Assembly (NCBI GenBank): GCA_947172415.1
Contig: OX359190.1
Location: forward strand, 9,858,001 to 9,922,000
DNA length: 64,000 bases
Direction: 5' to 3'
From: Chondrosia reniformis
Taxonomy: Eukaryota > Porifera > Demospongiae > Chondrillida > Chondrillidae
Position numbers and translations under genes: made by a program. Below the pieces are notes generated by a model. That model did not search any database and was not told the DNA's origin. It was given only the letters and a program-made list of their open reading frames with translations. Below are positions 1 through 17,943 of the stretch, piece after piece; position 1 is the first letter of the stretch; each line of letters opens with the position of its first letter.

Positions 1-110
1 ATAATTTTACTCACCAAAATACTAAAGCAGTGGGTAGTGTCGGTGTGTCATACAAGTAAGGGTTACTTCACTTGTGTGTGTGTGTTGTAGAAGTATTTGT
101 AGTTAAATAG

Positions 111-345
111 AGAGGTTGGTAGGGAGATAGGGAGGTAGGGAGGGAGGTAGGGAGATGGGGAAAGGGAGGGAGGTACGGAGATAGGGGAAAGGGAGATAGG
201 TAGGGAGATAGGGGAAAGGGAGGGAGGTAGGGGAAAGGGAGGGAGGTAGGGGAAAGGGAGGGAGGTAGGGGAAAGGGAGGGAGGTAGGGAGATAGGGGAA
301 AGGGAGGGAGGGAGATAGGGGAAAGGGAGGGAGGGAGGTAGGGAA
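111..345. repeat. purine-rich (GGGA/GGTA) minisatellite
   Basis: The + strand is almost pure A/G here, with irregular units of the type ggtagggagggag and ggggaaaggga repeated head to tail. It lies in the intron just upstream of the first coding exon at 400. Runs of three or four G separated by short spacers give G-quadruplex potential. No coding role is seen. Confidence 0.85.
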
Positions 346-399
346 ATAAAAACCAGATCAGATTCTGGAAACCCTTTAAGTCTTGTTTTTATTTCTTAG

Positions 400-2529
400 G
401 ATTCCTAGCCATGATTGTGGTGCAAGAGTGTTGCCTCCCACATCACCTGCTCCATCTCCGCCTGTTGAACCACCACCAGTCAGAGAGGCCCCTCCCCTCC
501 CACCACGACACATCCCTCGCATCAAATACTTAAACGGACCTAAAGCAATGTGGACGCACGCACCAGCCAAACCCTACTGTGTCACTAAACCAAAAATAAT
601 TGATGATGCAGGTAGAGTACATTTTAATTCCGAAGTTCTCGACCCCGTATGTCGACCCACTCCAGGGAGATCCAGTTTCATTCCCATACCCCCCAGACCA
701 GAAACAGTCCAATGTGATGATGCTGAAGACTTTTCCTGCACAGAGGATTTTTGGATGCATTTGCCGGAGAATCCCTCCAGCCTTCCAGACAGGCACCAGA
801 ACCATGTTGGCGATCCAAGCAATAGGAGATTGGAAAGTAATGGATTTGAATGCACTGAGGGGTTCCAGAAAGATAGATCATCTCAGCAGCTGTCCTCCAG
901 CTTCAAGTTGCAGAGTCTTGTGGACTCTCAAGGGATGCAGTATCCTCTTCACCCTCCAACTGAGATACAACCATCCTCCACCATGCCGCATCTCTCATTC
1001 ATGACAACCTTCAATAGACTGTCTTCTCAGGACACGCCCAATGGGGCGGGGCACCTGACTCCTAGAGTTTCGGGCTTTGGTAATGTTGACAAACCCCTCC
1101 CACCTCTCCCAGCAGATGTAGAGCAGAGTTCAAATATGGTTTACTATAATTGGAGCAAAATGAGGGAAACCCTTAATCAGCTAGGTTAGTATGCAGCCTT
1201 GTAAATATTTTGTGCAAAATACTGCACACCAACTATAGAACATACAGTGACAATCAAACCACAAGTGTTTCAAGAACTATTAGGAGGGAACGATGTATGA
1301 ATGAAAAGCTGGATTGTTGTTATACCATAGCTACAGGAGAATTGCCATTTTTGTATATAATTCTATGAAGTATTGTTATTAGGAATTATTAGTTTTTGGT
1401 ATTCAAAAAAGTCTTAAATATGAAATTGAAGGATTGTTTTGTTAATATAATATGAAAATGGTGTTCCAGCTATCAATGAATAGATGTATCTGTACTAAAC
1501 AACTGCTGTGCAGTGTACCATTGTCTGAATCTATGTTAATTGGTCTTTTCTTCTAAAAATGTATCCCCTTGAGTAATGTGTTTAATAGAAAGTAGGTAGT
1601 ACCTTTGTATCATGGGTGTATATTCTAGACACACATGGATACAATAAATGGTGTTCCGGGGTATATACTCTAGACACACATGGATACAATAAATGGTGTT
1701 TTTGATAACAAGTGTACACCTGTATGTAGGATACACAGGTGACAGTGCGCTGCCACCTCCAGTGCCGCCTCGACCTTCCGTCCACAAGTGGAGCCAGCAT
1801 GGCTTTGACAAGAGCTCAGATCGTTCATCAAAGTTGGAACACTCCCTGAGTGTCCCGCCTCCTCCAGTCAAGCCTCCTCCAGTGAAGCCTCCTCCAGTGA
1901 AGCCTCCAAAACCAAGACCAAGAAGAACCAAGACTACTAAGGCCCCTTCAAGATACTACCAGGACCACGAGGTGCCTGTTGGAATAGTCTCCTCCCACAG
2001 GGTCACAGTTCAAGAAAACGGTTCAAATTCGGCTCACAACAGTCCAATTACACTCAGAAGAGACAATGAACTTGATGCTATTAGACGAGCTAGACTTGGA
2101 ACCGTCACATCAAATCCTACAAAGAGCCCATCTACCCAAACAGGATATAACTCGAGCAAGAATCCTTCACAATCCGCTTGTTCTTCTTCGCAAGGACCAG
2201 ATCATCTCAGCACAGTTTGGCCGAAGGGCTCTGCTTTTATACCTGAATCCTGGTCCACATTATCTCCCACCCCGCTCAGCTCTGATCCAGAGGATATGCC
2301 ACCAGCTCCTCCTGAGACTCTAAATGACAAAGACAGCACAGAGATGTCAGTTTATTTGGGGGAGAACCCCCAATACATCAGAGCAAGTCTGGTACTGGAA
2401 TATGACCCACTCGCCTCCTCCGTTGATCCGCTTACTGGTACACCTTTTGAGAGCAGACAAAGTAGTGACTTGGCCAAATCAATTGAAGAACTTAGAACTG
2501 TTTTTGAGAAAGCTCCCTTATCTAATTGA
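400..2529 (+). CDS. proline-rich, adaptor-like protein, 3' part of gene (5' end outside window)
   Basis: Two coding exons join in phase: 400-1184 (acceptor atttcttag before it, donor GTTAGT after it) and 1730-2529 (acceptor tgtatgtag), ending at TGA. They give the last ~527 residues of a longer protein. The sequence is low complexity and rich in Pro and Ser. It has PPLPP-type clusters near both exon starts, an imperfect PPPVK triplet repeat, then a basic PRPRRTK stretch, which looks like SH3-binding sites. A YYNW motif near the first exon's end fits a Grb2-type YxN site if phosphorylated. The C-terminus (YDPL, DPLTG, SIEELRTVFEKAP) looks partly helical. No catalytic domain is visible, so any folded domain must lie upstream. 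I do not recognise the family. A scaffold or adaptor role is inference from composition. Confidence 0.6.
1607..1704. repeat. direct tandem duplication in intron
   Basis: A ~46-bp segment (tatattctagacacacatgg followed by atacaataaatggtgtt) occurs twice in tandem within the last intron of the proline-rich gene, with only small differences. It has no coding role. Confidence 0.7.
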
Positions 2530-3143
2530 TCTAATTGTCACTTAAAAGCTCTTAATGTCTCCCTGCAATTTTTTGCTAATATTTTCTCTCAATTTATTGT
2601 CACTAATTATATATATATATATATATTATATGTTTAATACACAATGTCATGTTTTTGTAATTATTATTGTATGATCTTGTTTACAGCTTCTATTTATAGC
2701 ATTGCGCGTCCTCTCTCTATGAATCTCATTAATGGGGAAAGAATGCTATGAATATGATTTATCTCTGATTGAATTACTGAACCACGCCCCTGCTAGGTTC
2801 GGAGTCTTTCCGGGAGAGTCATTATTGCCAACTGAACTGGGTGGTACAACGTAAAGAGTTCTGGTCTTGAGTTGTAGCTCTTTATACTCCTTCAACGACT
2901 ACCGAATATCTGTGAGTTAGAACAGAATCGCGCACAAAACTGTAGCTAGCTTGCTAGCAATGCGAACTGCTGGTAATGAGTCTCTAAAGGCTTTCTGTGT
3001 GTAAAAGGAAATGTATATACGTCTCTTTAAGTAGCTTTAAGCTTCCACAGTCGAGTCTTCCTCGACAGCTTATGTGTTCAAGTATGCAGTTCAAGTTTCC
3101 ACTCGGGTCATTAGGTTGATTGTACGGCGGTTGCTATAGAGAC
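2530..3143. other. intergenic: 3' UTR of the upstream gene and 5' region of PPP1R14
   Basis: After the stop at 2529 the sequence is AT-rich, with an (AT)n tract near 2611-2630, consistent with a 3' UTR. From about 2700 it becomes more GC-balanced (2760-3120), as expected for a promoter and 5' UTR of the gene starting at 3144. No other ORF or RNA gene is recognised. Confidence 0.5.
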
Positions 3144-5041
3144 ATGTCTCTGAAAGGCAAGGGGGTCACCTTTGATGGCGAAGGTCCAGAAACGAGAACG
3201 AAGAAACAGCCTCCCACGCAAAAGTACGATCGCAAGGAGATCCAGAAGCGTTTGGACATTGAAACGTGGATGGACGAGGAGATGCAGCGACTGTATCAAG
3301 TGGAAGTGAGTGATATTGTGTTCGGAAGGTACCTCATCCAGCAGGACCAGGGGGGGCTACTTGTGGTGGGCTACTTGTGGTGGGCGTGCTGATATGTGAT
3401 TTAGTGTTATTCGGCACATCGCCTCCTCATTCCAGTCATTTAAATGTTTGTGATTAATTAACTAGTTGAATCACTTTACAGTCATCCTATCCGCCATCCT
3501 ACCCTTCGAATACGCGAGCAATCTAAATTACCCTTTCCTTACAAGATAAGAGACTACTACAGAAATACAGTAGAATATATAGTAATGGAATACATAAGAA
3601 ACTTTGGGAAAGCCTCATATTAGCTTGGTGCTTGTCACCATATATGGCAGTGAAGGTCTAATAATAATTGTTGAATAGCAAATGGATTTGAGATTGAGGG
3701 GTTAGACTTGAAGCCAGCGAGTGTCTGTACATTTTAGCAGATTCAACTGTTCAATTCAGATGTTGCCATCTCAAAGTGTTGCCTTTATCTTGGGCTGTAT
3801 ATATACATACATTTGTGTAGCAGACAGATTATCAATTTTAGATGAAGTAAAAAACATTAAATTTCTGTTGTCGTGTTATGAACTGTGTCCTATAACCTGT
3901 CCCTCGATTATATGCTGCCCCTAGTGCTAAAGATATTAGTAACAGTAATAACAATAACAATAATTATCTGAAGTTGAGTATATTTGTTTATAGAGAAAGT
4001 ATTTATCAGATGCTACTGCAAACATTGTGTGATCTTACATGCCATAAAATGGACATTCTCAGAGGATACATTACCATACATTACATTAGCATTCTATTCT
4101 CTTGAATTGCTTAGATTAAAAGGCTAAGTTGCTAACTAATTTAATATATATTTGATTGTTTGACAAGTGTCTCATCTTGCAAGCTATGCATGTATAAGTG
4201 TGTACATGCATACTGTCTCCTAGCAACAAGATATGATACGGTGTAAATTTGAAATTCAATCTGCAGCAGCTGGAGCAGGCCATCCCTACCAACGGGCCAT
4301 CTCTACCAGCAGGCCATCCCTACCAACAGGCCATCCTGACTTGAAGAGATGATCTAATTAGTCTTTAAGTGCTTTCTGTACACTTTAGGAAGTTGTGGTT
4401 TGGTTATCAGTAAATCTAAGGCTTGCTGACTTGAATGTGAAGCTCATTCTCTTAATGTGATGCAGATAAAAAAATCAATTTGAGTAATATTTATGACATA
4501 ATATTATTATAGTGTGTAATTATTTTCCTTCGATTAACTGTAAATTGCATAAGTATACCCTAAATGTGTGGATGGGTGGATTTATGTATTTGCTGACTTT
4601 GTAGGATGGAGGTGGTTATCCAGAGCTAGATGTCGATGATGTACTGAAGATCACTGAAGACTTACGAAAGCGGAAATTAGTTGATTTCCTTGTGGGAGCT
4701 AAAGAGCCCATCGATGTGAGCTTGGACTTGTGATAGAGTGAATAGGAAATGAAATAGAAAAGTATTTTTGAGACGATTGAGATTTCATAGTAAATTGAAT
4801 TTGTGTACTAGTTAGTCTTGAGAAGCTAGACCCTCCAAGATGGCTGTTGTGAGTATACAGATTAACAATACTGTAGATTCTAAAGATCTGCTATTTATAC
4901 ATATATAATAGAGCTACATTCAAGTTTCCACTTAAACAATCTTTCCATTTCACAAATGTATATTTCTTCATTATGTCTCTTTAGGATTTCATAACTGAAT
5001 TATTAGAGAAATTGAAGAACATTAAAGTACACAATAGTTGA
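3144..5041 (+). CDS. PPP1R14: PP1 inhibitor of the PPP1R14 (CPI-17/PHI-1) family, 109 aa
   Basis: Three exons: 3144-3305 (donor GTGAGT), 4605-4715 (donor GTGAGC) and 4985-5041 (TGA). All are phase 0 and add up to exactly 109 codons plus stop. The first exon carries TQKYDRKEIQKRLDIETWMD, which matches the conserved PPP1R14 core (TVKYDRRELQRRLDVEKWID in vertebrates). The Thr of T-x-KYDR lines up with the regulatory Thr38 of CPI-17. Exon 2 encodes the acidic LDVDDVLKI helix and exon 3 the DFITELLEKL terminal helix, both family features. In animals, phosphorylation of this Thr makes the protein a potent inhibitor of myosin-phosphatase PP1. Here the residues before it are PP rather than basic R-V, so the upstream kinase may differ. 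It is slightly shorter than the vertebrate paralogues. The family call is firm; which paralogue it matches is not resolvable. Confidence 0.88.
4268..4338. repeat. short intronic tandem repeat
   Basis: About four imperfect copies of a ~20-bp unit (ggccatccctaccaacagg) lie in intron 1 of the PPP1R14-type gene. Confidence 0.6.
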
Positions 5042-5368
5042 TCTCATTTCATCAATTGCATTTCTCTTTGTACGAATATGACTAAGACTCATGCAATATC
5101 ATGTATATCTGATAATTGAATTGACTGCTCGCGACAATCTTCACTTAGGAAATCGAAGGCGCTTGTCAACGTTAATTGTATTCATCGAGTGTGGGGTTTC
5201 GTAAGCAGAACCAGGAAAATGGCGTGTGGTTAATTGTGGACACGCCCACCCCATTGTTATGCAACACATTCACCTTTTACAATTAGTGCCGTCACAAGTC
5301 ACGTGTCCTGCCAGGAAGACTATACGAGCCGTCAGGGAAGCGACGAATTGGTGTGCGGTACGGTGAGG
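5042..5368. promoter_or_regulatory. AKT 5' flank / 5' UTR
   Basis: This 327-bp stretch between the PPP1R14 stop and the AKT start contains no recognisable gene. It is more GC-rich than the neighbouring introns. It must hold the AKT promoter unless AKT has an upstream non-coding exon. No TATA box is evident. Confidence 0.4.
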
Positions 5369-12541
<7,173 letters not shown>

Positions 12542-13251
12542 TGAGATGCCTGCTGCTTGTTACCATGGCAACTTGATATTTGTACTATTGTTGTTTGTGT
12601 TTAATTTTCTAAGTTTCCTTCTCTTATTTGAGTGTACTTTAACCTCATTAAGTTATGTATAGTATAACGCATCACCTCTACTTATTGGACATTAAATCTG
12701 TAAATTTGTATTATCATTAATAAGAAATGAAGGACTGGTCAGTTGTTTAATTCCAGCACAAAGAAGCACTGTGTATCATCTTCAATTCATATGTGTTTGC
12801 CTAAATTACATACTATAATGATAAATTATACATATTTCCAGATGAGCTAGTAGCACTGCCATCCCTACTTCTTCATTTTTATAACTGAAAATTAAGTGCA
12901 AGTTAAATTTCAAGGCCATATCTCGTAGAAAACGTTTTTGTGCAAGCTTTACGTTACAAAGTATTAGTAAAGGCGGTTTTAAAATCCTTTTCGTCCGTTC
13001 AATGTTCGACGTAAAGGAGGAGAAAGCTAATTTAAGCTAGAAAACAAAAGCCAACCGAGCGTCCGCCATTTTGGTGACAGATATACGAACAGGATGCCAG
13101 GAAGCCATACGTTAACATAATTTCTGAAAACAATAATTATAGGGAATGTACTTGTATAACTTCGATTAATGATAATATTATGTTAAAAATATGGAGTACT
13201 CCCAATTGGTAAAGTGGACTTTAGTGTATTGCTGATTCTAGGCTTCGAATC
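12542..13251. other. intergenic, AKT 3' UTR to kinase 5' region
   Basis: This is AT-rich sequence with no recognised gene. A pyrimidine-poor but plausible acceptor (ctgattctag at about 13232-13241) lies just before the kinase ATG, so the kinase may have a non-coding 5' exon in this interval. Confidence 0.4.
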
Positions 13252-14433
13252 ATGTCCTCTACTAGGGAAGTATTTTCGATATGTGTAATTTACATACTTC
13301 TTACCACAATAATATTGTTTGCAATATGTTATTACCTAAATTTAATTGGCGTATTATTCTACTATCTCACGATTGGAGGGGCAGGTTTACTCCTAATTGT
13401 ATTATTTGGATGTCTGATTTTTATTTCAGTTTGTGTTGTTGGTATTGTACTTTTTAAAATTTCTGTACGTATACATGTATGTCTAATGTGGTTTCTAAGG
13501 AAAGCTGGAATCCTTACAATACCACCTGTACCTGTACCAGATGAGACAGTAGAAGTAAAACGCCCGATTCTCGTTGAACTCATTGCTCGAGGGTCCTATG
13601 GTGAGGTCTACAAAGGAACATTTGAGGAAAGGATGGTTGCTATCAAGACTATACTGTCTGATTCGATAAAAAAATCTCTAAATTACGAGGAATCTATGAA
13701 AGGCTTTAACAAAGAAGCTGAAATCTTGAAGAATACTAGCCATCCTAACATCATTAAATTATATGTCAAATATGAATGCAAAGATACTAACAGAATCATG
13801 CTAGTCATGGAACTGATGGAGCAAGACTTGTGGGACTACTTGAAGAACTCCAGAGAAACATTGTCACTACAGAAGCAGGTGGACATTAGTCTTCAGATAT
13901 CAAATGGCTTAAGATACCTCCATCAGCTTAACCCTCCCATCCTTCACAGAGATCTCCATCCTGGTAATGTCTTGTTGAATAAGAAAGGCACAGTGTTCAA
14001 GATTACTGATTTTGGAATGGCTAAATTCAGACCAGACCGTGAAGCTTATGAGACAGAAGGCACGCCTGGCCATCATCTCTTTATGCCACCAGAGTCATTC
14101 TCATATCATACATCAGTTCTGTTTTCCCGCAAAAGTGATGTTTTTTCACTTGGAGTCCTGATGCTGCAGGTGACAATAGGGATTGCTAAGCCAAGTTGTG
14201 GTTTTCAGGGAATTGGTACTACTCCAGAGGTAGTAAGGAGAGAGAAGGACATACAAAAGATACCATTTGACCATCCTCTAAGAAATGTTATTCTTCATTG
14301 TCTGAAAGATCCTCCAAGTGATAGACCTGACGTAGAACAGGTATATCAGACTATGAATCAAGTTAAATGTATCTACTATGAAACTGTCACAATTGACATG
14401 CACTCAGAGTTTGTTAAGTCACTTGTCATTTAA
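13252..14433 (+). CDS. intronless membrane-anchored protein kinase (TK/TKL-like), 393 aa
   Basis: This is a single open frame from ATG to TAA. Residues about 7-80 are strongly hydrophobic and probably form two or three membrane segments, with no clear signal-peptide cleavage site. The kinase domain spans about 105-380. It has GSYGEV glycine loop (114-119), VAIK lysine K132, a helix-C Glu near 155, HRDLHPGN catalytic loop (D234, N239), DFG at 253-255 and MPPES in place of APE. Catalytic residues are intact, so it should be active. HRDL-H-PGN instead of HRDLKPxN, and the overall pattern, suggest the tyrosine-kinase-like group. There is no extracellular domain to speak of. It is odd to find an intronless gene among multi-exon neighbours, which may mean an old retrocopy or a lineage-expanded family. 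Substrate is unknown. Confidence 0.85.
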   Translation: MSSTREVFSICVIYILLTTIILFAICYYLNLIGVLFYYLTIGGAGLLLIVLFGCLIFISVCVVGIVLFKISVRIHVCLMWFLRKAGILTIPPVPVPDETVEVKRPILVELIARGSYGEVYKGTFEERMVAIKTILSDSIKKSLNYEESMKGFNKEAEILKNTSHPNIIKLYVKYECKDTNRIMLVMELMEQDLWDYLKNSRETLSLQKQVDISLQISNGLRYLHQLNPPILHRDLHPGNVLLNKKGTVFKITDFGMAKFRPDREAYETEGTPGHHLFMPPESFSYHTSVLFSRKSDVFSLGVLMLQVTIGIAKPSCGFQGIGTTPEVVRREKDIQKIPFDHPLRNVILHCLKDPPSDRPDVEQVYQTMNQVKCIYYETVTIDMHSEFVKSLVI

Positions 14434-14564
14434 TTTTCCTGTATTATCTCTAAATATTTTTTTCTATTTTATTTTTTGGTATTATTTAATTCTAGAAAAC
14501 TATAAATAAATGTAAATGTAAATTGATTATATACTGAGTATGTAAAAAATCATTAATTTTTGTG

Positions 14565-15235
14565 TCATGTTGATCTAAAGACTCCAGAAACGCCTCCTGT
14601 CTTCTCGACCAATCGGATTTCTTGAATTATAGCTCCTTTGGCAACTGATTTAACCATATCATAAATGGTTAGGGTTGCTATGGAAACAGCTGTCAGAGCC
14701 TCCATTTCTACACCAGTTTTACCACTACAGGTAGCAGTTGCCATGACAACAACACTATGAGTGGAAGCTTCCAGTTCCATATCCACACAAACAGAATCTA
14801 GAAATAAGTTGTGACAAAGGGGAATCAAAATGGCTGTCTTTTTGGCCCCCATAATTCCAGCAATTCTGGCCACATTAAAAATGTCACCCTTCTTACTGAG
14901 AGATGGATTCTGAATTAGTTTAAATGCTTCAGGACCAATGGTTATTCTTCCTTTGGCTACTGCTGTTCTCTTAGTAATTGGTTTCTCTGATACGTTGACC
15001 ATGGTTGGGCGGCCATCTTGATCAAGATGAGTGAATTTGTGGTTGTCTGAATCTGAATCAGAATGGTCCAGTCGGATTGAAGATGTGTGAAAACGTGAGA
15101 TGGGTTGTGACAGATTTGATATAAGTTTATTTAAAACTAATTTGGTGGGTGCTTTATGGAATAATTTATGAACAAATAAAAATGAATAAACAGACTTGAA
15201 AAATTTCCTCCAAATTGCAGAATAAGGTCTCAAAT
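14565..15235 (-). CDS. MOCS1: MOCS1B: MoaC-type cyclic pyranopterin monophosphate synthase exon of MOCS1
   Basis: This is the last exon of the MOCS1 locus (acceptor TTTTATATAG). It encodes about 223 residues ending at TGA. The C-terminal ~150 residues are a MoaC domain: LIPLCHN (usually CHH or CHP), GVEMEALTA and the conserved IYDMVKS segment with its Asp and Lys. It turns 3',8-cH2GTP into cyclic pyranopterin monophosphate in molybdenum-cofactor synthesis, in mitochondria. The first ~70 residues are a basic, Ser-rich linker. The exon starts in the phase left by exon 8 (15575-15695), so skipping exon 9 gives an in-frame MOCS1A-MOCS1B fusion. Otherwise it is the second cistron behind the MOCS1A stop. 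Confidence 0.93.
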
Positions 15236-15389
15236 CTATATAAAACAGAGAAATGAGAAAAGAGTAAATTCCTTAATTAGTTAGTCCAAAGACTATAAAT
15301 ACACATGCACAAGATCACACATTACACCAAACCAGTCCTTTAACCTTCACAACCACTAAAGGTACCTTCACAGTTAAGACACTCACTTG

Positions 15390-17405
15390 CTACCCACCAA
15401 TCAGAATCATCGGTCTGTTCTTCATTTTGGACAAATTAAACATTCCTAAGAGACAGACAATTTGAACACCAAATCACAAACGTACCTTTCTATTTCTTCA
15501 TACTTGTGTATGAAGAAGTAAGAAATACTTTCTGCTATACCCATACTGGCCTTTCAAACCATACATGTACGTACCTGCATGCTGCTTTTTCTTTTTCTTG
15601 ACTGCCGCCTCAATGACTTCCAGGATTACCTCTTCACTAGTGTGATTGCGCAACATGTCTCTGAGGGACACTTCAGCAGCTCCAAACAGACACACCTAGA
15701 AAGGTCAGAGTATTAGATACGTGCACCTCCCTTTTACCATATAAGGCCACTCTAACATACACAATACCAGCACCAGATACACTCCTTAGAATATCCACAT
15801 GAAGAATAATACAGATGTCATGACAACTCAGTCACATGACCTACTCAGTCGCATGACAACTCAGTCACATGATCTACTCAGTCACATGACCTACTCAGTC
15901 ACATGATCTACTCAGTCACATGACCTACTCAGTCACATGACCTACTCAGTCACATGACCAACTCAGTCACCAATTGAGACATACGTACCTTCAAGTTGCC
16001 ATCAGCTGTGAGACGTATTCTGTTACATGAGCTGCAGAAGTTCTGACTCATGGAGGTGATGAACCCAATTTGACCTTTGAACCCTGGCACTTTGTACCCC
16101 TGCAAGGCAACATATCATCTCATAGTAGCTACTTGCAGCAATATGAAAACGAGTCTTACTTTTGAGGTATCATTTTCTGTGTCCTGTAACCGTTCCAAAT
16201 TTGGAAATTCTGCTCTGATCATTTTCAACATGTCCTGATACGACACAAATTTGGAAAAGTTCCACTTATTTCCATCAAAGGGCATGTACTCAATAAACCT
16301 GACATCTACAGGCTGAGAAGAGTGATATTACATTACATCACAGTGCATATCTAAGCAGATGTATACATCTCTGTATATTGTTCACAGAGGGGCTGTCCCT
16401 CTACTTATATGAGACTGATCTCAACTCACCCTACTTTCGGTGAATTTGACAAAATCTAGTATTTCGTCATCATTCAGGCCTTTCATGACCACACAGTTAA
16501 CTTTCACAGGGGAATACCCTTGGGATATTGCATCATTGATCCCCTTTATGACCTTATCCCAACCTATAAATGGATGGATGGATGGATGAATGGTTGTACA
16601 GATGGACAGATGGATGTACAACTAACCTTTCCTCCTTGACACAAATTCAAACTTTTGTGGTACCAAAGTGTCAAGGCTGATATTTAAATGAGTCAAACCC
16701 GCTTGTTTCAGTTGTGGGAGGTACCTTGACAATACAATGCCATTTGTGCTCAATCCAAGAGAGGAAATCCCTTCAATCTTGCTAAGGGAGTCTGGTGAAT
16801 CAACAAAACATGTTATCACAGCTATTCACAAACTTGTCTACTAGCTACCTTACTCACCAACAATATGGACAATGTCTCGTCTAACTAAAGGCTCGCCTCC
16901 AGTCAACCGGATCTTGGTTACTCCCTCCCTCGCAAACAGAGTAGCCAATCGGATTATCTCTTCTGTTGTCAGTAAATCTGAATTTGGAGTCAAATTCACT
17001 CCTTCTTCCGGCATGCAGTATTGACCTGGAACAGTAGGAAACAAGCAGTGTAAACTTCCGGAAACGGAAGCATCCTAGTGTCTACTAGTGTCTGTCACTA
17101 ACATCTGAGGTTGCATCTCTCTGTGAGAGATATCCTTAAATAGCTGTGCCGTCGACCAAAGGTGTCCGTTAAGTGTTCAGATGCTACTCGACCAGGGTCC
17201 TCGGGAGCGAGGTCTCGAGGACTGGGAACGAGAGACGGTCCACTGGAGCCCTGCATTCATGAAACGAAATAGTTTGACCGATAGACAAGTGAGAATTGCA
17301 GTTGTACCGACTTACCGAATATACCCTGCCATGTGCTATCTGAAAAGGGATTGGTGAAGCCAATATCGCAGATCTTATAATCGGTAACGAACAGCCAGTC
17401 GCCAT
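15390..17405 (-). CDS. MOCS1: MOCS1A: MoaA-type GTP 3',8-cyclase, complete, 381 aa, Gly-Gly C-terminus
   Basis: Nine exons, listed 5' to 3': 17316-17405, 17103-17250, 16858-17025, 16627-16791, 16430-16563, 16160-16312, 15989-16099, 15575-15695 and 15390-15445. All phases match. Exon 1 is a mitochondrial-targeting-like leader. The radical-SAM motif is C76-x3-C80-x2-C83, split by the exon 2/3 junction. LTGGEPL binds SAM, and a second Fe-S site FCSSCNR...VCLFG holds the substrate. Exon 9 encodes [11 protein letters not shown] and then TAG, the C-terminal double glycine required by MoaA enzymes. Human MOCS1A is 385 aa with the same ending. The reaction turns GTP into 3',8-cyclo-7,8-dihydro-GTP. 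A donor (GTGAGT) lies three bases after the stop, so the mRNA can continue into the MOCS1B exon. Confidence 0.95.
15826..15968. repeat. tandem repeat in MOCS1 intron 7
   Basis: About eight copies of a ~17-bp unit (actcagtcacatgacct) lie between exons 15575-15695 and 15989-16099. Confidence 0.85.
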
Positions 17406-17523
17406 TTTAGTCCGGATTTGACCTTTGCCCTTTTAAGCATTTTGCTAATGCCGTTTCCGTGGCAATTTAAATTTTGTAAATTTTCTCATTCGCAACGTTC
17501 ATTCGGGACACCTTCTAATAGCA
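17406..17523. promoter_or_regulatory. 118-bp head-to-head spacer, likely bidirectional promoter (MOCS1 / F-box gene)
   Basis: The MOCS1 start codon (17405, -) and the F-box start codon (17524, +) are only 118 bp apart and point away from each other. No TATA box is obvious. A shared promoter is inferred from spacing alone. Confidence 0.5.
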
Positions 17524-17943
17524 ATGCAGTTGGAACGCTACCAGAGAGAGGGAGAGCTACCTTGCGAAATCTTAGAGAAAGTATTCACCTACCTCGATCC
17601 ACCTGATCTGTGCGTCGTAGCATGCGTATGTCGCAAGTGGAACGACATCGTAAGAGGTAGCGAATGGCTCTGGAGACGGAAGCTTACGGCACTGAATATC
17701 GACCGGTCACCTCCGAAAGAAACAGAAGAACCAACTCGCGGAAAGCTTTCTAGATTGAGACGCACGACTGAAAAGGTCTATAGAAAGGAGAGGGTGAAGT
17801 CGAGATGGCTGGAGGGAGTGTTTAGCTTTCTGTCGTACTCAGAATGCAAGAGAATGAAAATACCTCTAATGTGCCCCATGTCCTGTGAAGACTGGGGAGA
17901 GATATTGGAGTACGAGTCAGGTAAAACGAGTAACGGTTTTTAA
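17524..17943 (+). CDS. FBXO48: small F-box protein, FBXO48-like, 139 aa
   Basis: This is a single-exon frame, ATG to TAA. The F-box is at about residues 10-52 (ELPCEILEKVFTYLDPPDLC, then VCRKWNDI and LWRRK), the SKP1-binding motif of SCF ubiquitin ligases. Downstream, KSRWLEGVFS and then MCPMSCEDWGEILEYE resemble the tail of vertebrate FBXO48 (KHEWLSGRYS and YPMDADTWGEILEAE). Length fits too (human about 155 aa). It has no WD40, LRR or other substrate domain, so the short tail must be the recruiting part. Assignment to FBXO48 rests on remembered similarity, and another small F-box protein is possible. Confidence 0.75.
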   Translation: MQLERYQREGELPCEILEKVFTYLDPPDLCVVACVCRKWNDIVRGSEWLWRRKLTALNIDRSPPKETEEPTRGKLSRLRRTTEKVYRKERVKSRWLEGVFSFLSYSECKRMKIPLMCPMSCEDWGEILEYESGKTSNGF

